DNA of 64,000 nucleotides from Bosea vestrisii (GCF_030144325.1 NZ_CP126307.1:5360001-5424000), one strand, 5' to 3'. Counted from the stretch's first letter, positions 26,766-35,787 are shown. Numbers and translations: made by a program. Notes: generated by a model from the sequence alone, not told the origin.

Positions 26766-28714
26766 TGGCGGCGCTCGGCATCGACCGTGAGAGCGGGCGC
26801 TGGCCCGTCGCGGCGGACGGCACGCCGGCGACCTTGATCGCGGCGCTCGCCCGCAACGCCGCTGAATTCGGCGATCGCGTCGCCTTCCGCGAGCGTCGCT
26901 ATGGCATCTGGCAAGAGCAGAACTGGCGCGAGGTCTTCGACGAGATTGCCGCCATGGCCGCCGGGCTCGAGGAGGCCGGGCTGGTGGCCGGCGCCGCGAT
27001 GACCGTGATCGGCGACAACCGCCCGCGGCTCTATTACGCCATGCTCGCCGCCAACATGCTGCGGGCCTTCGCGTCGCCGGTCTTCCCGGATGTGCCGCTG
27101 GAAGAGCTGATCGCCGCGACCCTGCATGGGGCGCCGCCCGTCGGCGTCGCCGAAGATCAGGAGCAGGTCGACAAGCTGCTGGAGCTCAGGGCGGCGACCG
27201 GGCGCGTCGCCACCATCCTCTACGACGACGAGCGCGGGCTCGACGGCTACGATCTGCCCGGACTGATGTCGCTCGATGCTCTCGTGGCGAAGGGGCGCGA
27301 GCGATTGGCCCGCGAGCCGGAGCTCCTCGCGCGCTTCGTCCAGGTGCCGCAGGCCGACGACATCTCCGTGCTGCTGCACTCGTCGGGCACGACCGGTCTG
27401 CCCAAGGGCATCCCGCTGCGCCATCGCAATGTGACCGGCGGGCTGCTCAATGCCGGCCGCAGCGGCTATTTCCACCAGCACGAGGAGCTCTACGCCTATC
27501 TGCCGACGGCCTGGGTCGGCGATTTCGTCTTCACGCTGGGCGCCGGCATGATGATGGCGGCGACGATCAACATCCCGGAGCGCCAGGAGACGGTGATGCG
27601 CGACCTGCGCGAGGTCTCGCCGACCTTCTATCTCGCCGCGCCGCGCGCCTGGGACCAGATGCTGACCCGCGTCCAGGTCGGCATGAAGAACTCGACGCCG
27701 TTCAAGCGCTGGCTGTTCGAGACGACGATGGAGCGCGCCGTCGCCTTCGAGCGCAAGCGGCTCAAAGGTGGCACGCTGACGCTGAAGGAGAGGCTGCTCG
27801 ACGCGGTCGGCAACGTCCTGGTCTATGCGCCGCTGCGCGATCATCTCGGATTGGACCGCGCCGAGCGCGCCTTCACCGGCGGCGAGGCGCTTGGCGAGGA
27901 CACCTTCCTGTTCTTCCGGGCGCTCGGCATCAAGCTGAAGCAGTTCTACGGCCAGACCGAGACCTGCGCGCTGACGGCGGCGCAGACCGAAGGCCAGGTC
28001 AAGCTCCACACGGTCGGTCGCCCGATGGAGGGCAGCGAGATCCGCATCGACGAGAGCGGCGAGATCCTGGTGCGCTCGACCTCGGTGGTCGACGGCTATT
28101 ATGACGATCCCGAAAGCAGCGCCAAGGCGCTGGTCGATGGCTGGCTGCACACCGGCGATGCCGGGCGCATCGACGAGGACGGCCAACTCGTCGTGCTCGG
28201 CCGTGTCAGCGAAGTCGTGCGCACCGCCTCCGGCGAGCGTTACATCCCGAACTTCATCGAGAACCGGCTGAAGTTCAGCCCCTATATCCGCAATGTCGCG
28301 GTGATAGGCGCCGGGCGCGGAGAGCTCACCGCGATCATCTGCATCGATTTCGACGCGGTCGGCCATTGGGCCGAGGAGCGCGGCATCTCCTACACCTCCT
28401 ATGCCGAGCTCTCGCAAGGAACCGAGGTGCAAGGGCTGATCGGCCAGGTGGTCAGGCACGTCAACGGCACCCAGCCGGACGGGCTGCGCATCCGCCGCTT
28501 CGTCAACCTGCACAAGGACTTCGACGCCGACGACGGCGAAATCACCCGCACCCGCAAGCTGCGCCGCAACACCATCGAGACCACCTACGCCTCGTTGATC
28601 GCGGCGCTCTATGGCGGGCTCAAGGAGAGCGTGTTCGAGGCCATCATCACCTATGAGAACGGCGAGCACGGCATGATCCGGCGGACGCTCAAGATCAGTG
28701 AGGTCGTCGCCTGA
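26762..28714 (+). CDS. AMP-binding long-chain-type acyl-CoA synthetase
   Basis: This 650-residue ANL enzyme has the phosphate loop LLHSSGTTGLPKGIPLRH, the FYGQTETCALTAAQ adenine-binding motif, GWLHTGDAGRIDEDGQL and the hinge GRVSEVVRTASGERYIP. The C-terminal ~110 residues close over the site. It activates a carboxylic acid to its CoA ester in the cytoplasm. It sits between livG and livH with ATGA overlaps at both ends, a linkage that points to import of an organic acid that is then thioesterified. The substrate could be a branched or terpenoid acid, an inference from the Atu-like genes. Confidence 0.9.
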   Translation: MMAALGIDRESGRWPVAADGTPATLIAALARNAAEFGDRVAFRERRYGIWQEQNWREVFDEIAAMAAGLEEAGLVAGAAMTVIGDNRPRLYYAMLAANMLRAFASPVFPDVPLEELIAATLHGAPPVGVAEDQEQVDKLLELRAATGRVATILYDDERGLDGYDLPGLMSLDALVAKGRERLAREPELLARFVQVPQADDISVLLHSSGTTGLPKGIPLRHRNVTGGLLNAGRSGYFHQHEELYAYLPTAWVGDFVFTLGAGMMMAATINIPERQETVMRDLREVSPTFYLAAPRAWDQMLTRVQVGMKNSTPFKRWLFETTMERAVAFERKRLKGGTLTLKERLLDAVGNVLVYAPLRDHLGLDRAERAFTGGEALGEDTFLFFRALGIKLKQFYGQTETCALTAAQTEGQVKLHTVGRPMEGSEIRIDESGEILVRSTSVVDGYYDDPESSAKALVDGWLHTGDAGRIDEDGQLVVLGRVSEVVRTASGERYIPNFIENRLKFSPYIRNVAVIGAGRGELTAIICIDFDAVGHWAEERGISYTSYAELSQGTEVQGLIGQVVRHVNGTQPDGLRIRRFVNLHKDFDADDGEITRTRKLRRNTIETTYASLIAALYGGLKESVFEAIITYENGEHGMIRRTLKISEVVA

Positions 28715-29601
28715 TGGACTGGATCCTGCTCGCGGAACTCTCGACCAACGGCGTCTTCGTCGGCCTGATGTACGCGCTGGTCTCGCTCGGCATCGTGCTG
28801 ATCTACAAGACCTCCGGCACCGCCAATCTCGCCCAGGGCGCGATCGCCATGACCGGCGGCTACGTCACCTGGGCGCTCGCGACCCTGGTCGGCTTGCCGA
28901 TCTGGCTGGCGATCCCCGTTGCGCTCGTCACCATGTTCGGCTTCGGCCTGCTGATGGAGCGCATCGCGCTGCGCCGGATGATCGGCCAGCCGGTGATCAT
29001 GACGATCATGCTGACGCTCGGCGTCGAGATCATGTTGCGCGGCGTCCTTCCCGGTGTCTTCGGCGCTGCGGTCAAGCGCCTCGACATCGGCATGCCGCAG
29101 CAGCCGCTCTTCGTCGGCGAACTCCTGCTCAACCGCTCCACGATGATCGGCGGCTCGATCTCGCTGCTGCTGATCCTGCTCTCGCTGTTCTTCTTCAATT
29201 CGCGCTTCGGCGTGGTGATGCGGGCCGTCGCCGATGACCAGACCGCCTCCTGGTCGGTAGGCATCAGGGTCGAGCGTGCGATCGCCGTCGCCTGGGGCCT
29301 GGCAGCGGTCTCTGCCACCGCCGCCGGTGTGCTCTGGGGCAGCACCCAGGGCGTCGACTGGTCACTCTCGCTCCTGCTGATCAAGGCGCTCGCCATCGCG
29401 ATCCTCGGCGGGCTCGACTCGATCCCGGGCGTGCTGATCGCCGGCGTCATCGTCGGCGTGGCCGAGAGCCTTGCCACCGGCGTGCTCGATCCGCTCGTCG
29501 GCGGCGGCTCCCGCGATGTCGTCGCCGCCGTGATCATCCTGGTGACGCTCCTGCTCAAGCCGCACGGCCTGTTCGGCCGTCACCATATCGAGAGGGTCTG
29601 A
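28714..29601 (+). CDS. Branched-chain-type ABC transporter permease (LivH type)
   Basis: This 295-residue protein has about eight membrane segments and the LivH pattern: GVFVGLMYALVSLGIVLIYK, NLAQGAIAMTGGYVTWAL, IALRRMIGQPVIMTIMLTLG, and at the end SLLLIKALAIAILGGLDSIP with GVLIAGVIVGVAESLATG. It forms the inner-membrane channel with LivM. Its ATG overlaps the ligase stop by one base and a four-base gap separates it from livM. The substrate class is amino acid, urea or organic acid; the operon suggests the last. Confidence 0.92.
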   Translation: MDWILLAELSTNGVFVGLMYALVSLGIVLIYKTSGTANLAQGAIAMTGGYVTWALATLVGLPIWLAIPVALVTMFGFGLLMERIALRRMIGQPVIMTIMLTLGVEIMLRGVLPGVFGAAVKRLDIGMPQQPLFVGELLLNRSTMIGGSISLLLILLSLFFFNSRFGVVMRAVADDQTASWSVGIRVERAIAVAWGLAAVSATAAGVLWGSTQGVDWSLSLLLIKALAIAILGGLDSIPGVLIAGVIVGVAESLATGVLDPLVGGGSRDVVAAVIILVTLLLKPHGLFGRHHIERV

Positions 29602-29605
29602 CGCC

Positions 29606-30679
29606 GTGTTCTATCGTCGCGCCGGGATCCGCCACACGCGCTATCAGGACGAGCGCCAGCTCTTTCCGCTCGGCTTCGACCGAGGCCTGATCATCGCGGT
29701 CCTCGCCATCCTGCTGGCGGCGCCGTTCCTGTTCGACCGGCTTTACGTCTCCGGCTACCTGCTGCCCTGGCTGATCTGGACCTCGGCTGCACTCGGCCTC
29801 AACCTGCTGATGGGCTGGTCCGGCCAGATCCATCTCGGCTATGGCGCGGTGATGGGCATCGGCGCCTATGGCTCGGTGCATCTGGTGCGTCTCGGCGTAC
29901 CGCTCGAGATCGCGATGATCGCCGGCGGCCTGCTCAGCGCGACCATCGGCACGATGTTTGGCGGCGCGGCCCTGCGCATGAAGGGCATCTACCTCGCGAT
30001 GGCGACGCTCGCCATGCAGTACGTCGTCGACTTCGTCATCTCGCACTCGTCGGTGATCAGCGGCGGCTCGCTGGCGACGCTGCAGGTGCCGCCCGTGAGC
30101 TTCCTCGGCATTCCCCTGCAGGGCGAGGTGCCGACCTATTATCTCGCGCTCGGCGTCTGCTTCGTCATCACGCTGTTCATGCTGAACGTCAGGCGCACCA
30201 GCTTCGGCCGGGCGCTGGCGGCGCTGCGCGAGAAGGACTACGCCGCGCAGATCCTCGGCATCTCGACCTTCCGCTACAAGCTGCTCGCCTTCTGGGTCTC
30301 GTCCTTCATCGGCGGCGTCGTCGGCTCGGTGCTGGCCGTGACCTATCTGCGGGCGATCTCGCCCGACCAGTTCCACATCGAGCTCTCGATCCAGATCCTG
30401 GCGATGATCATCGTCGGCGGCCTCGGCAGCGTGCTCGGCCCGTTCTTCGGCACGGCGCTGATCCTGTTCGCACCGATCCTGCTCAACAACCTGCTCGGCT
30501 TCACGGCGGGCACATTCGGCCTGTCCCTGCCGATCGACCTGCGCGCGCATCTGCCGCTGATGGCTTATGGCGCGCTGGTGATCGGCTTCCTGCTCTACGA
30601 GCCGCTCGGCCTCGCCAAGATCTACGCCAATTTCCGCAACTACTTGCTCGTCTGGCCGTTCCGCCATGCCCAGCGGTGA
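29606..30679 (+). CDS. Branched-chain-type ABC transporter permease (LivM type)
   Basis: This 357-residue membrane protein begins with a short cytoplasmic lead (MFYRRAGIRHTRYQDERQLF), then about eight segments. LivM motifs include LGLNLLMGWSGQIHLGYGAV, MKGIYLAMATLAMQYVVDFV, GRALAALREKDYAAQILGIS, and ILAMIIVGGLGSVLGPFFG. It pairs with LivH to make the transport channel. The GTG start at 29606 lies 4 bp after livH, typical of the operon spacing. No other start fits the N-terminus better. Confidence 0.92.
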   Translation: MFYRRAGIRHTRYQDERQLFPLGFDRGLIIAVLAILLAAPFLFDRLYVSGYLLPWLIWTSAALGLNLLMGWSGQIHLGYGAVMGIGAYGSVHLVRLGVPLEIAMIAGGLLSATIGTMFGGAALRMKGIYLAMATLAMQYVVDFVISHSSVISGGSLATLQVPPVSFLGIPLQGEVPTYYLALGVCFVITLFMLNVRRTSFGRALAALREKDYAAQILGISTFRYKLLAFWVSSFIGGVVGSVLAVTYLRAISPDQFHIELSIQILAMIIVGGLGSVLGPFFGTALILFAPILLNNLLGFTAGTFGLSLPIDLRAHLPLMAYGALVIGFLLYEPLGLAKIYANFRNYLLVWPFRHAQR

Positions 30680-30716
30680 CGGTGCCTCAATCAACGACAG
30701 GGCTGGAGGAAACAGG

Positions 30717-31979
30717 ATGTCGCTCGATCGCCGTTCTTTCATCGCCGGCTCGGCTGCGCTGGCCGCGCCGCTCGCCCTGCCGGTCCAGGTCTTCGCCCAG
30801 GAGAAGATCGTCCGCTTCACGCTGCCGCAGGACTTCACCCGCATCTACACCTTCGTCACCTCGGAGTATAACCAGGGCCAGCGCGACTACTTCACTTTGG
30901 TCAACGATCGCGGCGGCGTCGGTGGCTACAAGATCGTCGCCGACATCACCGACCACGCCAACGACCTGCCGCGCGCCATCGAGGCCTATGAGCGCGGCAA
31001 GCGCGAGGGCGCCGTGCTGATCGACCCGCTCTCGACGCCGGTGGCACGGGCTCTGGTGCCGCGCGCGCTCGAAGACAAGATCAACATGATCACTGCCTAT
31101 TCCGGCCGCAGCGACGCGGCCGATGGCAGCGCCTTCCCCTATGTGCTGCCGCTCTCGATCAACTACTGGACCCAGGCCGGCCTGATCATCGAGCAGTTCA
31201 AGAAGACCGAGAAGGGCAGCCTCAAGGGCAAGAAGATCGTCTTCGTCCATATCGACACGCCCTTCGGCAAGGAGCCGCTGCCGATCCTGAATGTGCTCGC
31301 CAAGAAGGAAGGCTATGAGTTGACCGCCTTCCCCTATACGCCGCCCGGCAACGACCAGTCGGCGATCTGGCCGCAGGTGCGCCGCGCCAGGCCCGATTTC
31401 GTGATCTTCTGGGGCGCCGGCGTCGGCCAGACCGTTGCGTTGACCGAGGCGATCCGCAACGGACTGCCGATGGACCGGGTCTCGGGCAGCGTCTGGCTCT
31501 CGGAATCCGACATGGACGTGGTCGGGCGCGAGGCGGCCAAGGGCGTGATGAAGGTCGAGCCCTGCGTCGGCGGGCGCGAGCCCAAGGTCATCAAGGACAT
31601 CCTCGCCGACGTCATAGGCAAGGGCAAAGGCGCTGGCCCGGAAAACAAGGTCGGCACGGCCTACTACAACTACGGCGTCCAGATGGCGACGCTGATGGTC
31701 GAGGGCGTCCGCAAGGCGGCCGAGAAGGCGCCGAACGGCCCGGTCACCGGCCCCTGGCTCAATGAGGGGCTGCGCTCGATCACCAACTTCACCGCTGACG
31801 GCCTCCTGCCGCCGACCACGATCACCAAGGACGACCACCAGGGCGGCGGCATGGGCCGGATCGCGCGCTGGGACGGCGCCAGGTTCGTGCCGATCACCGA
31901 CTGGTACTCGGCCAACCAGGACGTGGTCTGGGAGGAGATCCGCAAGAACTCGGAAGAGTTCAAGAAGTCCGGGAAATGA
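30717..31979 (+). CDS. ABC transporter substrate-binding protein with twin-arginine leader
   Basis: This 420-residue protein starts with LDRRSFIAGSAALAAPLA, a twin-arginine (RR) signal with hydrophobic stretch and VQVFAQ cleavage region. The rest is the two-lobe periplasmic binding fold with DYFTLVNDRGGVGGYKIVAD, the GKKIVFVHIDTPFGKEPLP and FPYTPPGNDQSAIWPQVRR segments. It is probably exported folded, then hands a ligand to LivHM. The ATG at 30717 has GGAGGA upstream; an earlier in-frame start would hide the leader. A strong hairpin follows, so it can be made in excess over the later genes. Confidence 0.9.
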   Translation: MSLDRRSFIAGSAALAAPLALPVQVFAQEKIVRFTLPQDFTRIYTFVTSEYNQGQRDYFTLVNDRGGVGGYKIVADITDHANDLPRAIEAYERGKREGAVLIDPLSTPVARALVPRALEDKINMITAYSGRSDAADGSAFPYVLPLSINYWTQAGLIIEQFKKTEKGSLKGKKIVFVHIDTPFGKEPLPILNVLAKKEGYELTAFPYTPPGNDQSAIWPQVRRARPDFVIFWGAGVGQTVALTEAIRNGLPMDRVSGSVWLSESDMDVVGREAAKGVMKVEPCVGGREPKVIKDILADVIGKGKGAGPENKVGTAYYNYGVQMATLMVEGVRKAAEKAPNGPVTGPWLNEGLRSITNFTADGLLPPTTITKDDHQGGGMGRIARWDGARFVPITDWYSANQDVVWEEIRKNSEEFKKSGK

Positions 31980-31988
31980 CGGGGCCAA

Positions 31989-32018
31989 GGCGGCGCGGGC
32001 CCTCCGCGCCGCCCCTTT
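31989..32018 (+). terminator. Hairpin inside the operon after the binding-protein gene
   Basis: GGCGGCGCGG (31989-31998) pairs perfectly with CCGCGCCGCC (32004-32013) over a five-base loop, followed by CC and TTTT. It stands between the binding-protein gene and livF, so it likely acts as a partial terminator that gives a higher level of binding protein. Confidence 0.7.
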
Positions 32019-32031
32019 TCGGATCGGGCCG

Positions 32032-32823
32032 ATGACGCTGCTGGCACTGAACAATATCGAGATCGTCTACGATCAGGTCTTCCTCGCGGTGCGCGGCGTC
32101 TCGATCGAGGTGCCCGAGAAGGGTCTCGTCGCCGTGCTTGGCGCCAATGGTGCCGGCAAGAGCACCGTGCTGAAATCGATCTCGGGCCTGCTCAAGCCCG
32201 AACGCGGCGCGGTCACCCGCGGCGAGATCAGCTTCGAGGGCCGCTCGATCCTCGCGGTCGATCCGCCCGATCGCGTGCGCCTCGGCATCGTCCATGTGCT
32301 CGAAGGCCGGCGCGTCTTCGGCCATCTGACGCCGAAGGAGAACCTGATCGCCGCGGCGACCATGCATCGCGAGCGCGGTCATGTCACAGCGCTGATCGAC
32401 CGGATGTTCGAGACCTTCCCGCGCCTCGCCCAGCGCGCCAAAGCCGAGGCCGGCTATCTCTCCGGCGGTGAGCAGCAGATGCTGGCGATCGCGCGCGCCT
32501 TGATGACCGAGCCGCGACTCTTGATGCTCGACGAGCCCAGCCTCGGCCTTGCGCCCTTCCTCGTCGACGAGATCTTCGACATCATCCGGAGCGTCAACGA
32601 GCGCGACGGCGTCGCCGTGCTGCTGGTCGAGCAGAACGCGACGGCGGCGCTGGAGATCGCCCAATACGGCTACCTGATCGAGAACGGCCGCATCCTGATG
32701 AGCGGCGAGGCTGCGGTACTGAGCGCCAATCCCGACGTCGCCGACGCCTATCTCGGCGGCCACCAGAAGGTCGACTATCACGCGGTCAAGCACTATCGGC
32801 GCCGCAAGCGCTGGCTCGCCTGA
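32032..32823 (+). CDS. ABC transporter ATP-binding protein (LivF type)
   Basis: This 263-residue ATPase has Walker A GANGAGKST, Q-loop region HVLEGRRVFGHLTPKENL, the clean signature LSGGEQQMLAIARAL and Walker B LLMLDEPSLGLAP. It also has the LivF-type switch VLLVEQNATAALEIAQYGYL. It is the second ATPase of the importer begun by the gene at 25926. The ATG at 32032 follows the in-operon hairpin by about 15 bp. Its C-terminus is extended (KVDYHAVKHYRRRKRWLA) with basic residues, slightly longer than typical LivF. Confidence 0.92.
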   Translation: MTLLALNNIEIVYDQVFLAVRGVSIEVPEKGLVAVLGANGAGKSTVLKSISGLLKPERGAVTRGEISFEGRSILAVDPPDRVRLGIVHVLEGRRVFGHLTPKENLIAAATMHRERGHVTALIDRMFETFPRLAQRAKAEAGYLSGGEQQMLAIARALMTEPRLLMLDEPSLGLAPFLVDEIFDIIRSVNERDGVAVLLVEQNATAALEIAQYGYLIENGRILMSGEAAVLSANPDVADAYLGGHQKVDYHAVKHYRRRKRWLA

Positions 32824-32832
32824 GGCAGCGAG

Positions 32833-34065
32833 ATGGCCAAGCATTACGACCGGCTGGAGACGCGTGCGCCGGCACGCCGCGAAGCCGATCTCTTCAGCCG
32901 ATTGCCGCAAGTGATCGCGGCGGCGCAGCGGCTGCCGGCCTGGCGCCGGTGTCTGCGCGGTGTCGATCCCGGGACGGTCACCGACCGCGCGGCGCTCGCC
33001 CGCCTGCCGGTGCTTCGCAAATCGGACCTGCCGGCGAGTCAGCGCCTGAAGCCGCCTTTCGGCGGGCTGCTGCCGGGCCGTCCCAGCGATTATCGCCGTT
33101 TGATGATGTCGCCGGGGCCGATCTTCGAGCCCGAGGGCCATGACGACGATCCCTGGCGGGTCGCCCGCGCGCTGGCGGCGACTGGCGCCGGCTGGCGTGA
33201 CATCGTGCTCAACACCTTCTCCTATCACCTGACGCCCGGCGCCTGGTGCTTCGATGCCGGCGCGCGCGTGATCGGCTGCGCCGTGATCCCGGCCGGGCCC
33301 GGCAATAGCGATGCCCAGCTCGACCTGATCGAGGCCTACCGGCCGACGCTCTATGCCGGCGTGCCGGATTTCCTCAAGATCCTGCTCGATCTCGGTGCGG
33401 CGCGCGGGCGCGATCTCTCCTCGCTGAAGCGGGCGGTGGTCTCCGGCGCCGCCTTCCCGCCGTCGCTGCAGGCCGAGTTCCGCGAGCGCGGCATCGACCC
33501 CTATCAATGCTACGCCACGGCCGAATGCGGCATCATCGCCTATGAGACGCCGGCCCGCGAAGGCCTCGTCCTCAACGAGGACATCATCGTCGAGATCCTG
33601 CGGCCCGGCACCGGCCAGCCGGTGGCGGAAGGCGAGGTCGGCGAGATCGCGGTGACCATCCTTGACCCCAGGAAGCCGCTGATCCGCTTCGCCGTCGGCG
33701 ATCTCACTGCGACGCTGCCGGGGCCATCGCCCTGCGGGCGCACCAATCAGCGCATTCGCGGCTGGCTCGGCCGGGCCGATCAGTCGGCCAAGGTCAAGGG
33801 CATGTTCGTCCGGCCCGAGCAGGTCGCGGCAGTCGCCGCCCGCCATGCCGAGCTCGGCCGCTGCCGGCTGGTGGTTACGCGCGCCGGCGAGACTGATGCG
33901 ATGTGCTTCAAGGCCGAGGCCGCCGCGTCGGGGGCGGGCCTGGTGGAGGCGGTGAAAGCCTCCGTCCGCGAGGTCTTCAAGCTGGGCGGTACGATCGAGC
34001 TGGTCGCGCCGGGGACATTGCCCAACGATGGCAAGGTCATCGACGATGCGAGGGCGCCGGGCTGA
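32833..34065 (+). CDS. PaaK-like ANL-family protein without the ATP phosphate loop
   Basis: This 410-residue protein resembles phenylacetate-CoA ligases: an N-terminal RLPQVIAAAQRLPAWRRCL, TLYAGVPDFLKILLDLGAAR, the YATAECGIIAYETPA motif in the place of YGxTE, and a C-terminal FAVGDLTATLPG with KVKGMFVRPEQVAAV. Where PaaK has the ATP-binding SSGTTGKP loop, the sequence is MMSPGPIFEPEGH, so ATP activation as in PaaK may be lost. It lies 9 bp after livF in the operon. It could be an adapted ligase for one acid or an acyl-binding protein. The lack of the loop is direct, the role is not. Confidence 0.8.
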   Translation: MAKHYDRLETRAPARREADLFSRLPQVIAAAQRLPAWRRCLRGVDPGTVTDRAALARLPVLRKSDLPASQRLKPPFGGLLPGRPSDYRRLMMSPGPIFEPEGHDDDPWRVARALAATGAGWRDIVLNTFSYHLTPGAWCFDAGARVIGCAVIPAGPGNSDAQLDLIEAYRPTLYAGVPDFLKILLDLGAARGRDLSSLKRAVVSGAAFPPSLQAEFRERGIDPYQCYATAECGIIAYETPAREGLVLNEDIIVEILRPGTGQPVAEGEVGEIAVTILDPRKPLIRFAVGDLTATLPGPSPCGRTNQRIRGWLGRADQSAKVKGMFVRPEQVAAVAARHAELGRCRLVVTRAGETDAMCFKAEAAASGAGLVEAVKASVREVFKLGGTIELVAPGTLPNDGKVIDDARAPG

Positions 34066-34098
34066 GGCTCGCGGCGCAGACGGGATGAGGATGAGACG

Positions 34099-34887
34099 AT
34101 GAGCGATCCGGCAGGCGAGGTGGTGATCACGCAGCGGCAGGGCCCGGTCCTCACCGTGACCATGAACCGTCCCAAGGTGCTCAACGTGCTCGACGAGGCG
34201 ATGGCCGACGCGCTGGTGGCGGCCTTCTCCGGGCTCGCCGCAGATCAGACCATCCGCGCCGTCATTCTCGCCGGGGCAGGGCGCTCCTTCATGGCGGGCG
34301 GAGACCTTGCCCGCTTCCAGGCCGATCTGCCCGGAGCGCCGCAGACCGCGACGCTGCTGATCGATCGCTTCCACACGCTGATGCGCCTGATCAAGGCGAT
34401 GCCGCAGCCGGTGATCGCCGCGGTGCAGGGGCCGGTCGCCGGCGGCGGCGTCGGGCTCGCCTTCGCCTGCGACCTCGTTGTGGCGGCGCAGGATGCGAGC
34501 TTCCTCTCGGCTTATACCAAGCTCGGCACCAGCCCCGATGGGGGCACCACCTGGACGCTGACGCAATTGCTCGGCCCGCGCCGGGCGCTGGAATTCGTTC
34601 TGCTCAACGAGGCGGTGAATGCCGAGAGCGCGCTCCAGCTCGGCCTCGTCAACCGCATCGTGCCGCCTGGCGAGCTGATGGAGGCCACGCGCACCATGGC
34701 GGAGAAGCTCGCCCGCGGCAGCTTTGGCGCGCAAGGGGCGAGCAAGGCGCTGGTCCAGGCTGCGACGCATGGCTCGTTCGACGCGCAGCTTGAGCTGGAG
34801 AAGCGTGCCTTCGTCGCCAATGCCGGCACCGCAGATTTCCTAGAGGGCATCAACGCTTTCTTCGCGCGCCGGCCACCGAAATTCTAA
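34099..34887 (+). CDS. Enoyl-CoA hydratase/isomerase family protein
   Basis: This 262-residue crotonase-fold protein has VLTVTMNRPKVLNVLDEAMA, the first oxyanion part GAGRSFMAGGDLARFQADL and the second VQGPVAGGGVGLAFACDLVV, plus TKLGTSPDGGTTWTLTQLL. It is the last gene of the importer operon and differs in sequence from the AtuE-like protein at 20481, so it may act on a different intermediate of the same degradation. The stop overlaps the convergent membrane-protein gene by four bases. Confidence 0.9.
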   Translation: MSDPAGEVVITQRQGPVLTVTMNRPKVLNVLDEAMADALVAAFSGLAADQTIRAVILAGAGRSFMAGGDLARFQADLPGAPQTATLLIDRFHTLMRLIKAMPQPVIAAVQGPVAGGGVGLAFACDLVVAAQDASFLSAYTKLGTSPDGGTTWTLTQLLGPRRALEFVLLNEAVNAESALQLGLVNRIVPPGELMEATRTMAEKLARGSFGAQGASKALVQAATHGSFDAQLELEKRAFVANAGTADFLEGINAFFARRPPKF

Positions 34888-35246
34888 GCGCGCCGCGCTC
34901 GCCAGGCCGCAACCAGGCCGGCCACGAGCAGCACCAGCAGGACGCCATGGAAGGCCTTGTCCGCCGGCGTCTGCGGCCCGACGCCGACCGCGATGGTGAA
35001 GACGCCGACCAGCGTGCCGAGCAGCGCGAAGCCTTGAACCGCGAGGGCTGTGGTCCGCGCCGCGGCTGGCCGCAGCCCGCCGATGGCGAGACCGAGCGTC
35101 AGCACCGCTGCGATCACGCCTTCGGCCGTCATGGCCTGAACATGCTCGGAACCAGCGATCGGAATACCGGCATGGATCAGCGAGGCTCCGGCAAACAGCA
35201 GGATCTCGACGGTGAGAAAGGTGAGGAGCGTGCTCCGGCTGGTCAT
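34884..35246 (-). CDS. Small four-segment membrane protein
   Basis: This 120-residue protein has four hydrophobic segments (LLTFLTVEILLFAGASLIHA, GVIAAVLTLGLAIGG, ALAVQGFALLGTLVGVFTIA, and GVLLVLLVAGLVAA) and basic ends. I do not recognise a named family. The start at 35246 (MTSRSTLL) is used. It is divergent from a MarR regulator over 61 bp that hold a palindrome, so MarR is likely to control it. Confidence 0.7.
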   Translation of the reverse strand: MTSRSTLLTFLTVEILLFAGASLIHAGIPIAGSEHVQAMTAEGVIAAVLTLGLAIGGLRPAAARTTALAVQGFALLGTLVGVFTIAVGVGPQTPADKAFHGVLLVLLVAGLVAAWRARRA

Positions 35247-35280
35247 CGGTCGTCTCCTGCGATGTGCAGCGAGGGGTAAT

Positions 35281-35302
35281 ATAATTTGAGTAGCCAAAAT
35301 AT
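35281..35302. promoter_or_regulatory. Possible MarR operator between divergent genes
   Basis: The arms ATAATTTG (35281-35288) and CAAAATAT (35295-35302) are inverted repeats with one mismatch around AGTAGC. It is AT-rich in GC-rich DNA and sits between the MarR gene and the divergent membrane-protein gene. Confidence 0.5.
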
Positions 35303-35307
35303 CAGAT

Positions 35308-35787
35308 ATGTCAAATAATGCTGCCGAACGGAATCCTGCGGGCAGGGACATGACGCAATCATCCGATAACGAGGCCGACCGTGCCGTCGAAGCCTGGCGG
35401 CTGATGTTCGCCTTCCTGATGCGCTCGGCGCCCGAGCGCCTGCATGCCCAGCAGGAGCGGGGGCTGACGCCAAACGATTCCCGCGCATTGTTCACGCTCG
35501 TCGCGGGCGACAAGCCGATGGGCACGCTGGCGAAGGAGTGGGCCTGCGACCCGTCGACCGCGACCTGGCTGGTCGACAGGCTCGAGCGCGCGGGCCTCGC
35601 CGAGCGGATCGCTTCCGCTGCCGACCGGCGAGTGAAGCTGGTCCGGGCGACGCCGAAAGGCAGAACGACGATCCAGGAGCTGATGGCGGCCTATCACCGG
35701 CCGCCGGCGGAGATGGCCCGGCTGGCGCAAGGCGATCTGGACGAACTTGCCCGGATTCTCAGGATTCTACAGCCGGACAGCGCATGA
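35308..35787 (+). CDS. MarR family transcriptional regulator
   Basis: This 159-residue protein has the winged helix-turn-helix of MarR in residues ~50-110: LTPNDSRALFTLVAGDKPMG, TLAKEWACDPSTATWLVDRL, ERAGLAERIASAADRRVKLV, with the D-R-R wing. The N-terminal ~25 residues may be variable, since ATGs at 35308 and 35350 are possible. It is divergent from a small membrane protein and a palindrome lies in the common promoter region. MarR proteins repress efflux or detoxification genes until a phenolic or similar ligand binds. Confidence 0.9.
   Translation: MSNNAAERNPAGRDMTQSSDNEADRAVEAWRLMFAFLMRSAPERLHAQQERGLTPNDSRALFTLVAGDKPMGTLAKEWACDPSTATWLVDRLERAGLAERIASAADRRVKLVRATPKGRTTIQELMAAYHRPPAEMARLAQGDLDELARILRILQPDSA

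Noticed and set aside
26744..28669. Minus-strand open frame of 641 codons opposite the acyl-CoA synthetase
   Set aside because: Same reason: antisense shadow of a gene with clear ligase motifs.
31960..34770. Minus-strand open frame of 936 codons opposite livF, the PaaK-like gene and the hydratase
   Set aside because: Composition is the reverse-complement pattern of the plus-strand genes, without family motifs.
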